Positions 22,794 to 31,506 are shown, counted from the first letter of the stretch. The stretch: DNA of 64,000 nt from Elusimicrobiales bacterium (GCA_028688015.1 JAQTZB010000002.1:186001-250000), one strand, 5' to 3'. Notes: generated by a model from the letters alone, not told the origin. Made by a program: numbers and translations.

Positions 22794-24893
22794 ATGGAAA
22801 AGCATGCTGCAACAAATCCGGGCGCTGCTATCGACTCGACATACGCCGAGCCGCGCCCCACGTTTCCGGCACGGGTCCAGCCTCCCCCCGCCGCTAGGCC
22901 CGCGCCGGCTCCTCTCCGCCAGCCGCCGTCCGTGAGGACGGTGCTGGTGGTGGACGACAATAAAGACTACAGGGACCTCGTAAAGCATCTGCTGAGCGTC
23001 CACCATTACAACGTCCTCGAAGCCTCCAACGGCCAGGAGGCCATCTCCGTCATAAGCAGGCAGGTCCCGGACCTGGTGCTGGTGGATTTCAACATGCCCA
23101 AGATGAACGGGTATGAGATGATCCAGGAAGTCCGCAGCAATTACGAGACCCGCAAGCTGAAGATCATAATGTTCACCGGCGCCACCAACAGGCAGCACCT
23201 GCGCTCGCTGAACATGGATATCACCGATTTCCTGGAGAAGCCGGTTTCCAACTCCAAGCTGCTGGAAAGCATCGCCAAAGCTTTCGGCACCGCCGCCCCG
23301 GCCGCGGCGCCCAGACCCCAGCCCAAACCCCAGCCCAAACCGGAACCCGTCCAGGGGCCGGAGCCCGCGGCAGAGGTCCTTGAACCGGAGCCGCCCATGC
23401 TGGCCATCGAGCGCTTCGAGCAGAGCCAGCCGTCCGCCCGGCGGGAGGCTCAGCCTGCGCCGCAGGTGGAACTGCCCCCGGAGGCCCTGCAGCAGGAGCC
23501 GGAGCAGGAACCGGTGCCTGAGCAGCAGCCCATCTCGCTCCCCGAGCCTGAACCGGAAGTCCAGGCCGCACCGGAGCCCGCGCCCGAGGCCGAGGCCGTC
23601 CCTGTGCCCGAAGAAGAAGCCCCGGACATGGACCTGATGCTGGGCGAGGACAACGCGGAGCTGGAGATCCTGGAAAGCGGGGCGCCCCGCAAAGAAGACA
23701 AGCAGGAGGCGGTGGGCCTGGAGAACCTGACGCACGACTCCCCCCTGATACAACGCGTCAACAAGATACTGATGGCCGCGGTGGAGATGCGGGCCTCGGA
23801 CATCCACATAGAGCCGTTCGAGAACAAGGTGATGGTGCGCGTCAGGGTGGACGGCGTGCTGCGCCTGCTGACCACGCTGCCCATCGCCATCCACCAGCGG
23901 CTGACCGCCCGCATCAAGATCATGAGCAGCCTGGTGATAACGGAGCGCCGCCTGCCGCAGGACGGCCAGTTCCGCGTGCAGATCCGCGGCAACCGCATAG
24001 AGTTCCGCGTCAGCACGGTACCGTGCATCAAGGGCGAAAAGATCGTCATGCGCGTGCTGGGCCAGAGCAAGCTCAACAGCAGCCTCTCCCAGCTGACCCT
24101 GACGCCCCGGGAGCTGACCGCCGTGCAGGGCGCGCTGAAGAGCTCCAACGGGCTGGTGCTGGTGACCGGGCCCACGGGCAGCGGCAAGACCACCACCCTC
24201 TATACCATGATCAACGTGCTGAACCGCCCCGACGTGAACATCATGACCGCCGAGGACCCCGTAGAGTACGAGGTCCCCAACGTCAACCAGGTCAAGATCC
24301 TCTCCAGCATCGGCCTGACCTTCGAGTCCACGCTGCGCGCCTTCCTGCGCCAGGACCCGGATATCATGCTGGTGGGCGAGATCCGCGACATGGAGACCGC
24401 CGAGATCGCCATCAAGGCCTCCATCACCGGTCACCTGGTCTTCTCCACGCTGCATACGAACAGCGCGCCGGCCACCGTGGTGCGCCTCACGCACATGGGC
24501 GTGGCGCCCTACCTGGTGGCGGCCAGCGTGCGGCTGGTGGTGGCCCAGCGCCTGGTGCGCACGCTGTGCCCGCACTGCCGGGGCGCCGGCGCCGTCACGG
24601 CGGACGACAAGCAATTCCTGAACGAGAAGGAGATAGCCTCGCTGAAGACCGTGTACCATCCCGTGGGCTGCAAGCACTGCAACGGCGGTTACTCCGGGCG
24701 CAGGGCGGTTTTCGAGATCATGCCGGTGGAGACTTCGGCCATGAGGCAGCTCATCACCACCAGCAATGACGTGGATAAGCTGACCGCGCTGGCCGTCAGC
24801 GAGGGGATGACCTCGCTGCGCCAGTCGGCCCTTGACGCGGTCCGGCGGGGCGAAACCTCCCTGCAGGAAGCGTTCAAGATCATGATGGGGTGA
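22794..24893 (+). CDS. Receiver-domain / GspE-PilB-type secretion ATPase fusion
   Basis: A 699-residue fusion. A CheY-like receiver (about 48-165) has DD54-55, phosphoacceptor D98 in LVDFNMPKMNGYEM, T in FTGAT and K in LEKPV. A Pro/Glu/Ala/Gln-rich linker (166-300) leads to a type II secretion/type IV pilus hexameric ATPase (about 310-699). The ATPase has the ASDIHIEPFENKVMVRVRVDG domain, Walker A GPTGSGKTT (about 458-466), the Asp box (AEDPVEYEV), Walker B QDPDIMLVGEIRD, His box STLHTNSAPATVVRL, and the zinc C-x2-C pairs (CPHC near 591, CKHC near 625). The usual N-terminal GspE domain that binds GspL or c-di-GMP is replaced by the receiver. Phosphorylation may therefore set the motor's activity (inference). 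The next gene is a histidine kinase whose start lies 5 nt downstream. Confidence 0.93.
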   Translation: MEKHAATNPGAAIDSTYAEPRPTFPARVQPPPAARPAPAPLRQPPSVRTVLVVDDNKDYRDLVKHLLSVHHYNVLEASNGQEAISVISRQVPDLVLVDFNMPKMNGYEMIQEVRSNYETRKLKIIMFTGATNRQHLRSLNMDITDFLEKPVSNSKLLESIAKAFGTAAPAAAPRPQPKPQPKPEPVQGPEPAAEVLEPEPPMLAIERFEQSQPSARREAQPAPQVELPPEALQQEPEQEPVPEQQPISLPEPEPEVQAAPEPAPEAEAVPVPEEEAPDMDLMLGEDNAELEILESGAPRKEDKQEAVGLENLTHDSPLIQRVNKILMAAVEMRASDIHIEPFENKVMVRVRVDGVLRLLTTLPIAIHQRLTARIKIMSSLVITERRLPQDGQFRVQIRGNRIEFRVSTVPCIKGEKIVMRVLGQSKLNSSLSQLTLTPRELTAVQGALKSSNGLVLVTGPTGSGKTTTLYTMINVLNRPDVNIMTAEDPVEYEVPNVNQVKILSSIGLTFESTLRAFLRQDPDIMLVGEIRDMETAEIAIKASITGHLVFSTLHTNSAPATVVRLTHMGVAPYLVAASVRLVVAQRLVRTLCPHCRGAGAVTADDKQFLNEKEIASLKTVYHPVGCKHCNGGYSGRRAVFEIMPVETSAMRQLITTSNDVDKLTALAVSEGMTSLRQSALDAVRRGETSLQEAFKIMMG

Positions 24894-24898
24894 TCTAT

Positions 24899-27154
24899 AT
24901 GGAAACGCCCGACCAGGACACTATTTACGAGGACAGGGACCCCTACGCCCCGGAGTACGGGAAGTACGAGCTGTCCTACCCGGAGCTCTGCTCCGAATTC
25001 CTGACCGCGCTGGCCAAGTCCGTCAAGAACGCGGCCCTCTACGGACTGGCCCACCCGCTGGTTATAGAGGCCGTCCGCAAGAACGCCTCCCTGCTGGGCC
25101 TGATCTTCAGGGCCAAGAAGGAGGAGTCGCTGACCGTCTCGTTCATGAACGACGCCTGGCTCTTCAACGAGACCGCCGTCCCCGCCGTAACGCAGGAATC
25201 GCAGAACATGAACGCTTTCTTCAAAGCCCGCCGCATCACCGGGCTCACCTTCCTGGCCGGCATCCAGTCCTTCGAACTGGCCGCCCTCTGCGAATTCCTG
25301 GCCGCCCCGGCCAAGAACCGCCCCGATAACTTCATGGAGGAATTCTTCTCCGGGAAAGGCGTCACCAATATCAAAGCCGAGGCCGTGCGCTACATCAAGG
25401 AAAGCGGCTTCACCCGGCAGGATCCCTACAGGCCAGCCCAGGCGGAACCCGAGCAGCCGCGGCGGCAGGAGCCGGCCCCGGAACCGGTAAAAGCGCAGGC
25501 GCCGCGCCCGGCGCAGCAGCCGCTGCGGCCCGCGCCCGCTCTTCAGCCGCGCCCGGCGCAGCAGCCCCGGCCGGCCCCGGCCGTACAGCCGAGGCCGCAG
25601 CAGCCGGCGCAGCCCGTGCAGCAGCGCCCGGAGCGCTTCGAAGAATTAAAAAAGCCGGCGGCACTGCCGGCCCACGCCGCGCCCGCGCAGGCTGCCAGGC
25701 CGCCCGCGGCACCCCAGCGGCCGGCACCCCAGCCCGCCGCGGCCAAACCCGCCCCCACTCCGGCCGCCGCGCTCTTCGGCGCGGGCCCCGGCAAAGGCCC
25801 GGGCAAGGGTCCCGGCCCTGGAGGGGCCGGTGCGGCCCTCTTCGGCTCGCCCGCCCCGGCGGCGCAGCCTGCGGCCGCACCTGAACCCGTCCCGCAGCAG
25901 CCCGCCAGCGCGCTGGCCGCCATGAGCTTCGGCGGTATCCTGAAGGGCCTCGTGGAATCGGCGGTAAAAGACCCCAAGGACCGCGTGCAGGCCTACGAAG
26001 AAGCGATGAAGATGATCAAGGAGACGATGGAGCAGCAGATAGCCGACTCCACCAAGGCGATAGCGGCGGAAAAAGAGCAGGCCATCAGGACCCGCAGCCG
26101 CACCGAGCAGGTGCTGTCCCACGTGGCGGAAGGCAAGGTCATAGTGGACAAGCAGGGCAAGATCCTGATGATGAACCCCGCCGCCGAGGAGATAGCCGGC
26201 ACCAAACTGGCCGACGCGGTGGGCAGGCACATCTCCGAGCACATGCGCCCCGGAGAGCACTTCCTTACCTTATCGAAGGATATGGACCTAACCGGTGCCA
26301 ACCAGCTTTCAGGAGAGGTCCAGCAACAGGGCGACGAGCACATGGGGCGCGCGCTGCGGCGTTCGATGGCTTTGCTGGAGGACGACGAGGGCCGCGTGCT
26401 GGGCACCTATACCACGCTGCCCGAGATCAGCAAGTACCGGGAAGCGCAGAAGCTGCAGGAGGAATTCCTGTCGCGCATCACGCACGACCTGCAGTCGCCG
26501 CTGTCCTCCATCACCTCGGCGCTGGAGATGCTCACCGACGCCGCCGGCAACAAGCTCGACACCACGGAGAACAAGTTCCTCGACATCAGCATCCGCAACA
26601 GCCACCGCCTGAGCCAGATGATCAAGGGCATCCTGGACTTCTCAAAGCTGCAGTCGGGGAAGCTGGACATGCACCCGCAGCCGACTTTGATGGCCCCGAT
26701 AGTGGCCGAGGCGACGGAGGGCCTGATGCCGTGGGCCAGGACCAAGAACATCACGCTCAGCGTGCGGCCCGTGCCCGAGGACCTCTCCGCGCTGGCCGAC
26801 GCGCCGCGCATAGTGCAGGTACTGACCAACCTGATTTCCAACGCCATCAAGGCCACGCCGGAAGGCGGTACCGTGACGGTGGCCGCGGCGTGCAACCCCG
26901 GCGAGGAGGGCGGGGTGCTGTTCGGAGTGCGGGACACCGGGCACGGCATCCCCAAGGAGGACCTGGACAAGCTCTTCCACAAGTTCGTGCAGCTCTCCTC
27001 CTACGACACGCAGGAGGGCGTGGGCCTGGGGCTGGCTATAGTCAGCGATTTCGTGAAGCTGCACGGCGGCCGGGTGTGGGTGGAGAGCGAAGAGGGCAAG
27101 GGCGCCACCTTCTACTTCACGCTGCTGCCGGCCGAGGCGTCCTGCCCGGCCTAA
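24899..27154 (+). CDS. PAS-domain sensor histidine kinase with novel N-terminal domain
   Basis: A 751-residue soluble kinase with no TM segment. Residues about 15-165 form an uncharacterised globular domain with YGLAHPLVIEAVRKNASLL and LTVSFMNDAWLFNETAV. It is followed by a Pro/Ala/Gln-rich linker (170-320), a helix (about 345-395), a PAS domain (about 397-500, HVAEGKVIVDKQGKILMMN), and a HisKA domain with H529 in RITHDLQSPLSS. The HATPase_c domain has N box LTNLISNAIKATPEGG, G1 DTGHGIP and G2 GVGLGLAIVSDFVKLHGG, all intact. The ATG at 24899 follows GGGGTGA. It is probably co-expressed with the REC-ATPase and the REC-AraC regulator, both possible phosphoacceptors. It meets the nucleotidyltransferase gene tail to tail with stops overlapping. 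Confidence 0.92.
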   Translation: METPDQDTIYEDRDPYAPEYGKYELSYPELCSEFLTALAKSVKNAALYGLAHPLVIEAVRKNASLLGLIFRAKKEESLTVSFMNDAWLFNETAVPAVTQESQNMNAFFKARRITGLTFLAGIQSFELAALCEFLAAPAKNRPDNFMEEFFSGKGVTNIKAEAVRYIKESGFTRQDPYRPAQAEPEQPRRQEPAPEPVKAQAPRPAQQPLRPAPALQPRPAQQPRPAPAVQPRPQQPAQPVQQRPERFEELKKPAALPAHAAPAQAARPPAAPQRPAPQPAAAKPAPTPAAALFGAGPGKGPGKGPGPGGAGAALFGSPAPAAQPAAAPEPVPQQPASALAAMSFGGILKGLVESAVKDPKDRVQAYEEAMKMIKETMEQQIADSTKAIAAEKEQAIRTRSRTEQVLSHVAEGKVIVDKQGKILMMNPAAEEIAGTKLADAVGRHISEHMRPGEHFLTLSKDMDLTGANQLSGEVQQQGDEHMGRALRRSMALLEDDEGRVLGTYTTLPEISKYREAQKLQEEFLSRITHDLQSPLSSITSALEMLTDAAGNKLDTTENKFLDISIRNSHRLSQMIKGILDFSKLQSGKLDMHPQPTLMAPIVAEATEGLMPWARTKNITLSVRPVPEDLSALADAPRIVQVLTNLISNAIKATPEGGTVTVAAACNPGEEGGVLFGVRDTGHGIPKEDLDKLFHKFVQLSSYDTQEGVGLGLAIVSDFVKLHGGRVWVESEEGKGATFYFTLLPAEASCPA

Positions 27155-28158
27155 GGCTCGCAGGCGGTCTTGTCGAAGCGGATCTCGGAGTTCTCCCCGA
27201 CGTTAAGCTGGTCCTTGCGCCCTATGACCGTGGCGCTGGGACCTACCAGCGAGCCGCCCAGGTTGATGTTCCTGATCTGGGCGTTCTCGTTGACTATCGA
27301 GTCGGAGATGATGGCGGAATCTATCCTGGCGCCGTCGCCGATGGAGGCGTAGGGCCCGACTATGGAATTTTCCACGCGCGCAGTCGGGGAAATGTAGACC
27401 GGCGGGATGATCAGCGAGTTCTTGGCCTTTGGCGAGAACTTCTTCTTATCCAGGATGTGGCGGTTGGTCTCCAGCAGCGTCTCGGGCTTGCCGCAGTCGT
27501 ACCAGCCCTCTATCGGCACCGGCTTCAGCTTGTGGCCCCCCTTCACCAGCAGCGCCAGCGCGTCGGTGAACTGGATCTCGCCCTTGGTGGTCCGACCGGA
27601 CTTCACCAGGCGCTCCAGGCTGTTGTAGAGCAGGGCCGAGTTGCGGAAAGAATAAATACCGACGATAGCGAGATTGGTTTTTGGATGCTCGGGTTTCTCC
27701 ACCATCGCGGATATATAGCCGCCCTTGGTCTCCACCACGCCGAAGCGGCGCGGGTCGGCCACTTCCTTCACGGCGATGCAGTCCTCTTTGGAGTTCAGGA
27801 ACTTGGAGAGGTCGGCGTCCAGCACGGTATCGCCCAGCATGACCACCACAGGGCCCGTTGCGGCGCGGCGCGTGAGCCAGATGGCGTGGCCCAGGCCCTT
27901 CTGCTCGGCCTGCTCCACGTAGGAAACCTCGAGGCCCTTATAGTTTTTCGCCACGTATTCCCGGATCTTCTCGCCGAGATAGCCCACCACCAGGCAGACC
28001 TTCCTGATGCCGGCCCCGGAGAGGTCGTCGAGGATATGGCCTATGATGGGCTTGTCGCCCACGGTCAGCAGCACTTTGGGATAGGTGTGCGTGTGCGGCC
28101 GCAGCCGCGTCCCCGTCCCCGCCACCGGCACCACCGCTGTAAATTCAGTTTTAGCCAT
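27151..28158 (-). CDS. Sugar-phosphate nucleotidyltransferase with left-handed beta-helix domain
   Basis: A 335-residue enzyme that would activate a sugar-1-phosphate to an NDP-sugar. The N-terminal Rossmann-like domain has VVPVAGTGTRLRPHTHTYPKVLLTVGDKPIIGH (the signature G-x-G-T-R-L-R-P and the Lys of PKVLL), YVEQAEQKGLGHAIW and VVMLGDTVLDAD. Residues after about 250 contain hexapeptide-like repeats (ISPTARVENSIVGPYASIGDGARIDSAIISDSIV). This matches the long form of glucose-1-phosphate thymidylyl/uridylyltransferases seen in surface-glycan pathways. Own promoter at 28176. The nucleotide is not evident from sequence; TTP is the best guess. Confidence 0.88.
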   Translation of the reverse strand: MAKTEFTAVVPVAGTGTRLRPHTHTYPKVLLTVGDKPIIGHILDDLSGAGIRKVCLVVGYLGEKIREYVAKNYKGLEVSYVEQAEQKGLGHAIWLTRRAATGPVVVMLGDTVLDADLSKFLNSKEDCIAVKEVADPRRFGVVETKGGYISAMVEKPEHPKTNLAIVGIYSFRNSALLYNSLERLVKSGRTTKGEIQFTDALALLVKGGHKLKPVPIEGWYDCGKPETLLETNRHILDKKKFSPKAKNSLIIPPVYISPTARVENSIVGPYASIGDGARIDSAIISDSIVNENAQIRNINLGGSLVGPSATVIGRKDQLNVGENSEIRFDKTACEP

Positions 28159-28175
28159 AGAGCACCTCTTTAAGG

Positions 28176-28181
28176 ATTATA
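28176..28181 (-). promoter_or_regulatory. -10 element for the nucleotidyltransferase gene
   Basis: TATAAT on the minus strand, 17 nt before the ATG at 28158, with GAGGTG as ribosome site between. It lies just past the stop of the TPR gene at 28186, allowing separate expression of the nucleotidyltransferase. Confidence 0.5.
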
Positions 28182-28185
28182 GGAT

Positions 28186-29412
28186 TTAGTCCACCGTCAT
28201 CTGGCGGTAGACTTCTTTGTAGTCCGGCGGAGCCTTCAAGCCGGCCTTCGCGTATTTTTTAGAATCCCAGAAGTTGGGGCGGGCCTCGGCGCGGCGGTAG
28301 TCCGCCAGCGCGTCCAGCCGGCGGCCCAGCAGGTCCATGGCCTGCGCGCGGCGCAGGTAGCAATAGGTCACCCAGCCCTTCTCCGGGAAGCCGGTCTTCT
28401 CTATGCCCGTGGTGAGCCAGGCGGCGGCCTCCTCGTAGCGCTTCAGCGCTATCAGGGCGTCCCCGGCGGACAGGTAGATCATCGCGAGCTGCTGCTCCAG
28501 GCCTTTCTGCTGCCGCATCTGCCAGGCGCCCAGGAAGGCCTCGCACTCCGCCAGCACGCCCTGCCAGTCCTCGGCCTGGATATGGGTCATGATCTCGCCC
28601 ACGCGGAACAGCATGTTGGACGGGTCCACGGCCTTCAGTTCGGCCGTCTCGGCGTAGGCCGCCTTAAAATCGCCCTCGTGCATGGAATAGATCTCTATCA
28701 GGAAGAAGCGGGCCTCCATCTTGAAGAAGCGCCCCTTCTCCCGCGCCACCTTGACGTACTCGATGCCGCGCTGCTTGTCTCCGCCCACGAACAGTTTGGC
28801 GCCCAGCCCCAGCGCGCCGGGCAGCGTGGCCGCGTAATAATCGAAGATGCCCAGGCCCAGGTAGGCGTCGTAGACGGCGGGGTTGAGTTCCACGCACTTC
28901 TTCAGGTACTTGCGGCCCTTGCGGCCGTGCGTATAGGCGCTCCACCAGCTGCGCTTGACCGCGTACCAGCGCCCCTCCAGGCCGTAGGCGCCGCCCATGA
29001 AGAAGTAGGCCTGGTCCAGGTCGCGCCCCTCCTTGATCAGGCGCTTCGACAGCTCTATGGCCTTGTCGGCGTTGACCATGAACTCACGCTCCACCGCGTC
29101 CAGCCCCGCCTGGTTGTCGAAATTCTGGGAATAGCGCCACCACGCCAGCGCCGCCAGCGCGAAGTAGCCGGCAGGGTCCTCCGGGGAGAGTTTTATGATC
29201 TCCCTGAACTCCCCCTCGGCCTTGTCGAACTCCAGGCGGTACATCTGGGCTATGCCGCGGTCGTAGCGCTCGTCGGCGCCGCGGCTCAGCGTGAAAGGCC
29301 GCGTCGACGCCTGCAGGTCCACCAGCGCGGGCCCCAGTTCGTCTTCGGCGGCAGGCAGCGCCCGGGCGGCCGGGGTGAAGCAAAGCAGCAGGAGAAGCAG
29401 GATGTTTTTCAT
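28186..29412 (-). CDS. Periplasmic TPR-repeat protein
   Basis: A 408-residue protein with signal peptide MKNILLLLLLCFTPAARA. TPR-like helical repeats are seen, for example YDRGIAQMYRLEFDKAEGEFREIIKLSPEDPAGYFALAAL (about 49-90), a larger middle block YLKKCVELNPAVYDAYLGLGIFDYYAATLPGALGLGAKL, and LEQQLAMIYLSAGDALIALKRYEEAAAWLTTGI near 330. It has the general shape of secreted tetratricopeptide proteins with an inserted membrane-proximal GALGLGAK segment. The function is unknown. It closes the operon patatin-TauE-DUF1634-TPR, 7 nt after the DUF1634 gene. Confidence 0.8.
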   Translation of the reverse strand: MKNILLLLLLCFTPAARALPAAEDELGPALVDLQASTRPFTLSRGADERYDRGIAQMYRLEFDKAEGEFREIIKLSPEDPAGYFALAALAWWRYSQNFDNQAGLDAVEREFMVNADKAIELSKRLIKEGRDLDQAYFFMGGAYGLEGRWYAVKRSWWSAYTHGRKGRKYLKKCVELNPAVYDAYLGLGIFDYYAATLPGALGLGAKLFVGGDKQRGIEYVKVAREKGRFFKMEARFFLIEIYSMHEGDFKAAYAETAELKAVDPSNMLFRVGEIMTHIQAEDWQGVLAECEAFLGAWQMRQQKGLEQQLAMIYLSAGDALIALKRYEEAAAWLTTGIEKTGFPEKGWVTYCYLRRAQAMDLLGRRLDALADYRRAEARPNFWDSKKYAKAGLKAPPDYKEVYRQMTVD

Positions 29413-29419
29413 GGTTTCC

Positions 29420-29695
29420 TTAAACTAACAGCGACAGGCCCAGCAGGGCCAGCACCAGGAACGAGGCCAGCGCGAAATAATATTCCCCGCCCCGCCAGTA
29501 GCCGTAGATCAGCATGCCCACGCGCGCGGCGGGCGTAAGCAGCAGCGCCAGCAGCCCGGCCCGCAGCAGCCCGGCGCCGGCCGCGGAACCGGACAGGGAC
29601 AGCCCCAGCCCCGCAAGCAGCAGGAACAAACTGAGGAACACGCCGGAGAGCAGCGTGCGCTGGATCAGTTTGGCGAAATCTTTTTCCTGGAACAT
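29420..29695 (-). CDS. Small membrane protein, DUF1634-like
   Basis: A 91-residue protein with three hydrophobic segments (about 15-36, 42-62 and 70-91) and a short polar head FQEKDFAKLIQRTL. This is the size and pattern of the DUF1634 family, which is commonly encoded next to TauE/SafE permeases, as here (1 nt from the tauE-like stop). It may be a small partner of the permease (inference). Confidence 0.75.
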   Translation of the reverse strand: MFQEKDFAKLIQRTLLSGVFLSLFLLLAGLGLSLSGSAAGAGLLRAGLLALLLTPAARVGMLIYGYWRGGEYYFALASFLVLALLGLSLLV

Positions 29696-29696
29696 A

Positions 29697-30533
29697 TCAG
29701 AACGACCTCGCCAGCATCTTCACCGCCACCAGCAGCGTCAACACGGAGAATACCAGCTGCAATTTCTCGGACTTCACCTTGTAGAGGACGTAAATGCCGA
29801 AAAAGGACCCCCCCAGTACGCCGGCCACTATCACCGCGGTCAGTTCCAGCGGCACCAGGCCCTTGCGGAAATAGACGTAGGCGCTGGCCGCGGCCGAAAC
29901 CCCGATTATGAAGTTGCTGGTGGCGGCCGCGGCCTTCATCGGCACGCCGCAGAGCAGGTTCATAAGCGGCACCTGCACTATGCCCCCGCCTATGCCCAGC
30001 AGGCCCGACAGCGAACCGGCGAAGAAGGAGACCGCCGAGGCGGGCGCCATGTTCTTCACGGCGTAAGGGGTATGGGCGCCGGCTGCGGGGTCGAAGAACG
30101 CCGAGTCGAAGGCCGTCTTTTGCCCGGCCGCCGGGAGCGCCGCGGGCGCGGCCCCCTTGCGCCCTTTCAGGAACATCAGCGCGGAAACGGGGAAGAGCAT
30201 CAGCGCGAAGAGCAGCTGCATCAGGTCCCCGGGCAGTTTATTGGCCACGAGCGCGCCCACTATGGACCCCACCGCGGTAGTGACCTCCAGCGTGATGCCC
30301 AGGCGGATGTTGGCCAGGCCGCGTTCCACGTTGACCGCCGCCACGGCGCTGGAGGTGGCCACTATGGCCGCGAGCGAAGCGGCCACGGCCTGGTGGATGG
30401 GGATATTCAGCGCCAGCACGAGGAACGGCACCATGAAGATGCCGCCGCCCACTCCCAGCGAGGAGCCGAGCAGGCCGATGAAAACGCCGAAGGCCAGCAG
30501 CGCCGAGAAATTGAGGGCGGTCAGTTCGAACAT
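29697..30533 (-). CDS. TauE/SafE-family sulfite/anion exporter permease
   Basis: Polytopic permease of 278 residues with seven or eight TM segments. The two repeat halves each carry the family motif: FIGLLGSSLGVGGGIFMVPFL near residue 19-39 and FFAGSLSGLLGIGGGIVQVPLMNLLCG near 171-197. A linker of about 50 polar residues (115-165) sits between halves. Substrates in this family include sulfite, sulfoacetate and other organosulfur anions; this member's is unknown. It is flanked by the DUF1634 protein and a patatin, in one minus-strand operon with 1-nt gaps. Confidence 0.9.
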   Translation of the reverse strand: MFELTALNFSALLAFGVFIGLLGSSLGVGGGIFMVPFLVLALNIPIHQAVAASLAAIVATSSAVAAVNVERGLANIRLGITLEVTTAVGSIVGALVANKLPGDLMQLLFALMLFPVSALMFLKGRKGAAPAALPAAGQKTAFDSAFFDPAAGAHTPYAVKNMAPASAVSFFAGSLSGLLGIGGGIVQVPLMNLLCGVPMKAAAATSNFIIGVSAAASAYVYFRKGLVPLELTAVIVAGVLGGSFFGIYVLYKVKSEKLQLVFSVLTLLVAVKMLARSF

Positions 30534-30534
30534 A

Positions 30535-31467
30535 TCAGCCTCCGGCCTGCTCCAGCCCGCGCAGGAAAATATCCGCCTCGGCCTCGCCTATATCGTAGGC
30601 CCTGCCGCACTTGGCCCCGTCGAACTCCAGCAGGTTCAGGCCCAGGTCCATCGGCGGCTTTATAAAGTAGACGTCCGGCTCCGATTTCATGAACACGCGC
30701 GACTCGTAGATCTTCTGCGTGTGGATGGACAGCATCCGGCGGGCTTTGTGTTCGAAATAGCTGAACGGGCCGCTCGAAGGGTAGTTCAGGTCCTCGTCGC
30801 GGGAGTTGCCTATCATGATCACGGTGCGGCAGCCCTCGAACAGGCTCAGGTTGATCGTGGCTATGCCTATCACGCCGCCGTCCACCAGGTGGTACTTGCG
30901 GCCGTGTTCCTCAACCTCCACCGGCGGGAAGATCATCGGGATGGAGCAGCTGGCCATCAGCGCGTCGGTGAAAGAGAGGTTGTGGCTCTGCGTCGAGCCG
31001 TCGAAGCGCACGATGTAGGGGAGCTTCATCTCCACGGCGTGGCTGATGACGTAGAACTTGATGTTGCGCGGGAACTGCGGCCCGCTGCGCGCCAGCCAGC
31101 CGTTAAGGAATTCCTTGACCCGGCGGTTGCTGAACAGCGTCAGCCGCGACAGGCGGTTCTGAAAAAAGAAATTGAGCTTGTTGGAAAAACTGCCGCCGTC
31201 CTGCTGGTAGAGTTCCAAGGGTATATTATAGAAGCGCGGCTTCAGCGCCAGGATGTCGGAGGGCTTCATGTTGCGCCAGATCTGGCCGAGCTCGCCGGTC
31301 TTGTTGTAGCAGTAGGCCGCGCCGTTGAGAGAGCCGATGCTGAAGCCTGCCACCGCGTCGAAGTGCAGGCCCTGCCGCACCAGCTCGGCCAGCACGCCGG
31401 ACTGCCACGCGCCCAGCGCGCCGCCGCCGCAGAGGAAAAGGCCCACCGGCCGCCGGAACTTGAACAT
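30535..31467 (-). CDS. Patatin-like phospholipase
   Basis: Ser-Asp dyad lipid acyl hydrolase, 310 residues. The oxyanion motif GGGALGAW (14-21), nucleophile S43 in GFSIGSLNG and the catalytic Asp D196 in DGG are all present. No signal peptide, so it is cytoplasmic or acts at the inner membrane face. It heads the operon with the TauE-like permease, which starts 1 nt after its stop. AGGAG (TAAAGGAGCG) is 14 nt before the ATG, rather far. Substrate unknown; probably phospholipids. Confidence 0.91.
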   Translation of the reverse strand: MFKFRRPVGLFLCGGGALGAWQSGVLAELVRQGLHFDAVAGFSIGSLNGAAYCYNKTGELGQIWRNMKPSDILALKPRFYNIPLELYQQDGGSFSNKLNFFFQNRLSRLTLFSNRRVKEFLNGWLARSGPQFPRNIKFYVISHAVEMKLPYIVRFDGSTQSHNLSFTDALMASCSIPMIFPPVEVEEHGRKYHLVDGGVIGIATINLSLFEGCRTVIMIGNSRDEDLNYPSSGPFSYFEHKARRMLSIHTQKIYESRVFMKSEPDVYFIKPPMDLGLNLLEFDGAKCGRAYDIGEAEADIFLRGLEQAGG

Positions 31468-31489
31468 TCCCTTTATCGCTCCTTTATAA

Positions 31490-31506
31490 AATAATAGAAT
31501 ATTATT
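31490..31506. promoter_or_regulatory. AT palindrome in a divergent promoter region
   Basis: AATAATA-GAA-TATTATT, a perfect 7-bp inverted repeat, in the 79-nt gap between the patatin gene (leftward) and the transporter gene (rightward). It contains -10-like hexamers on both strands (TATTAT, TATTCT) and is a candidate operator. Confidence 0.4.
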
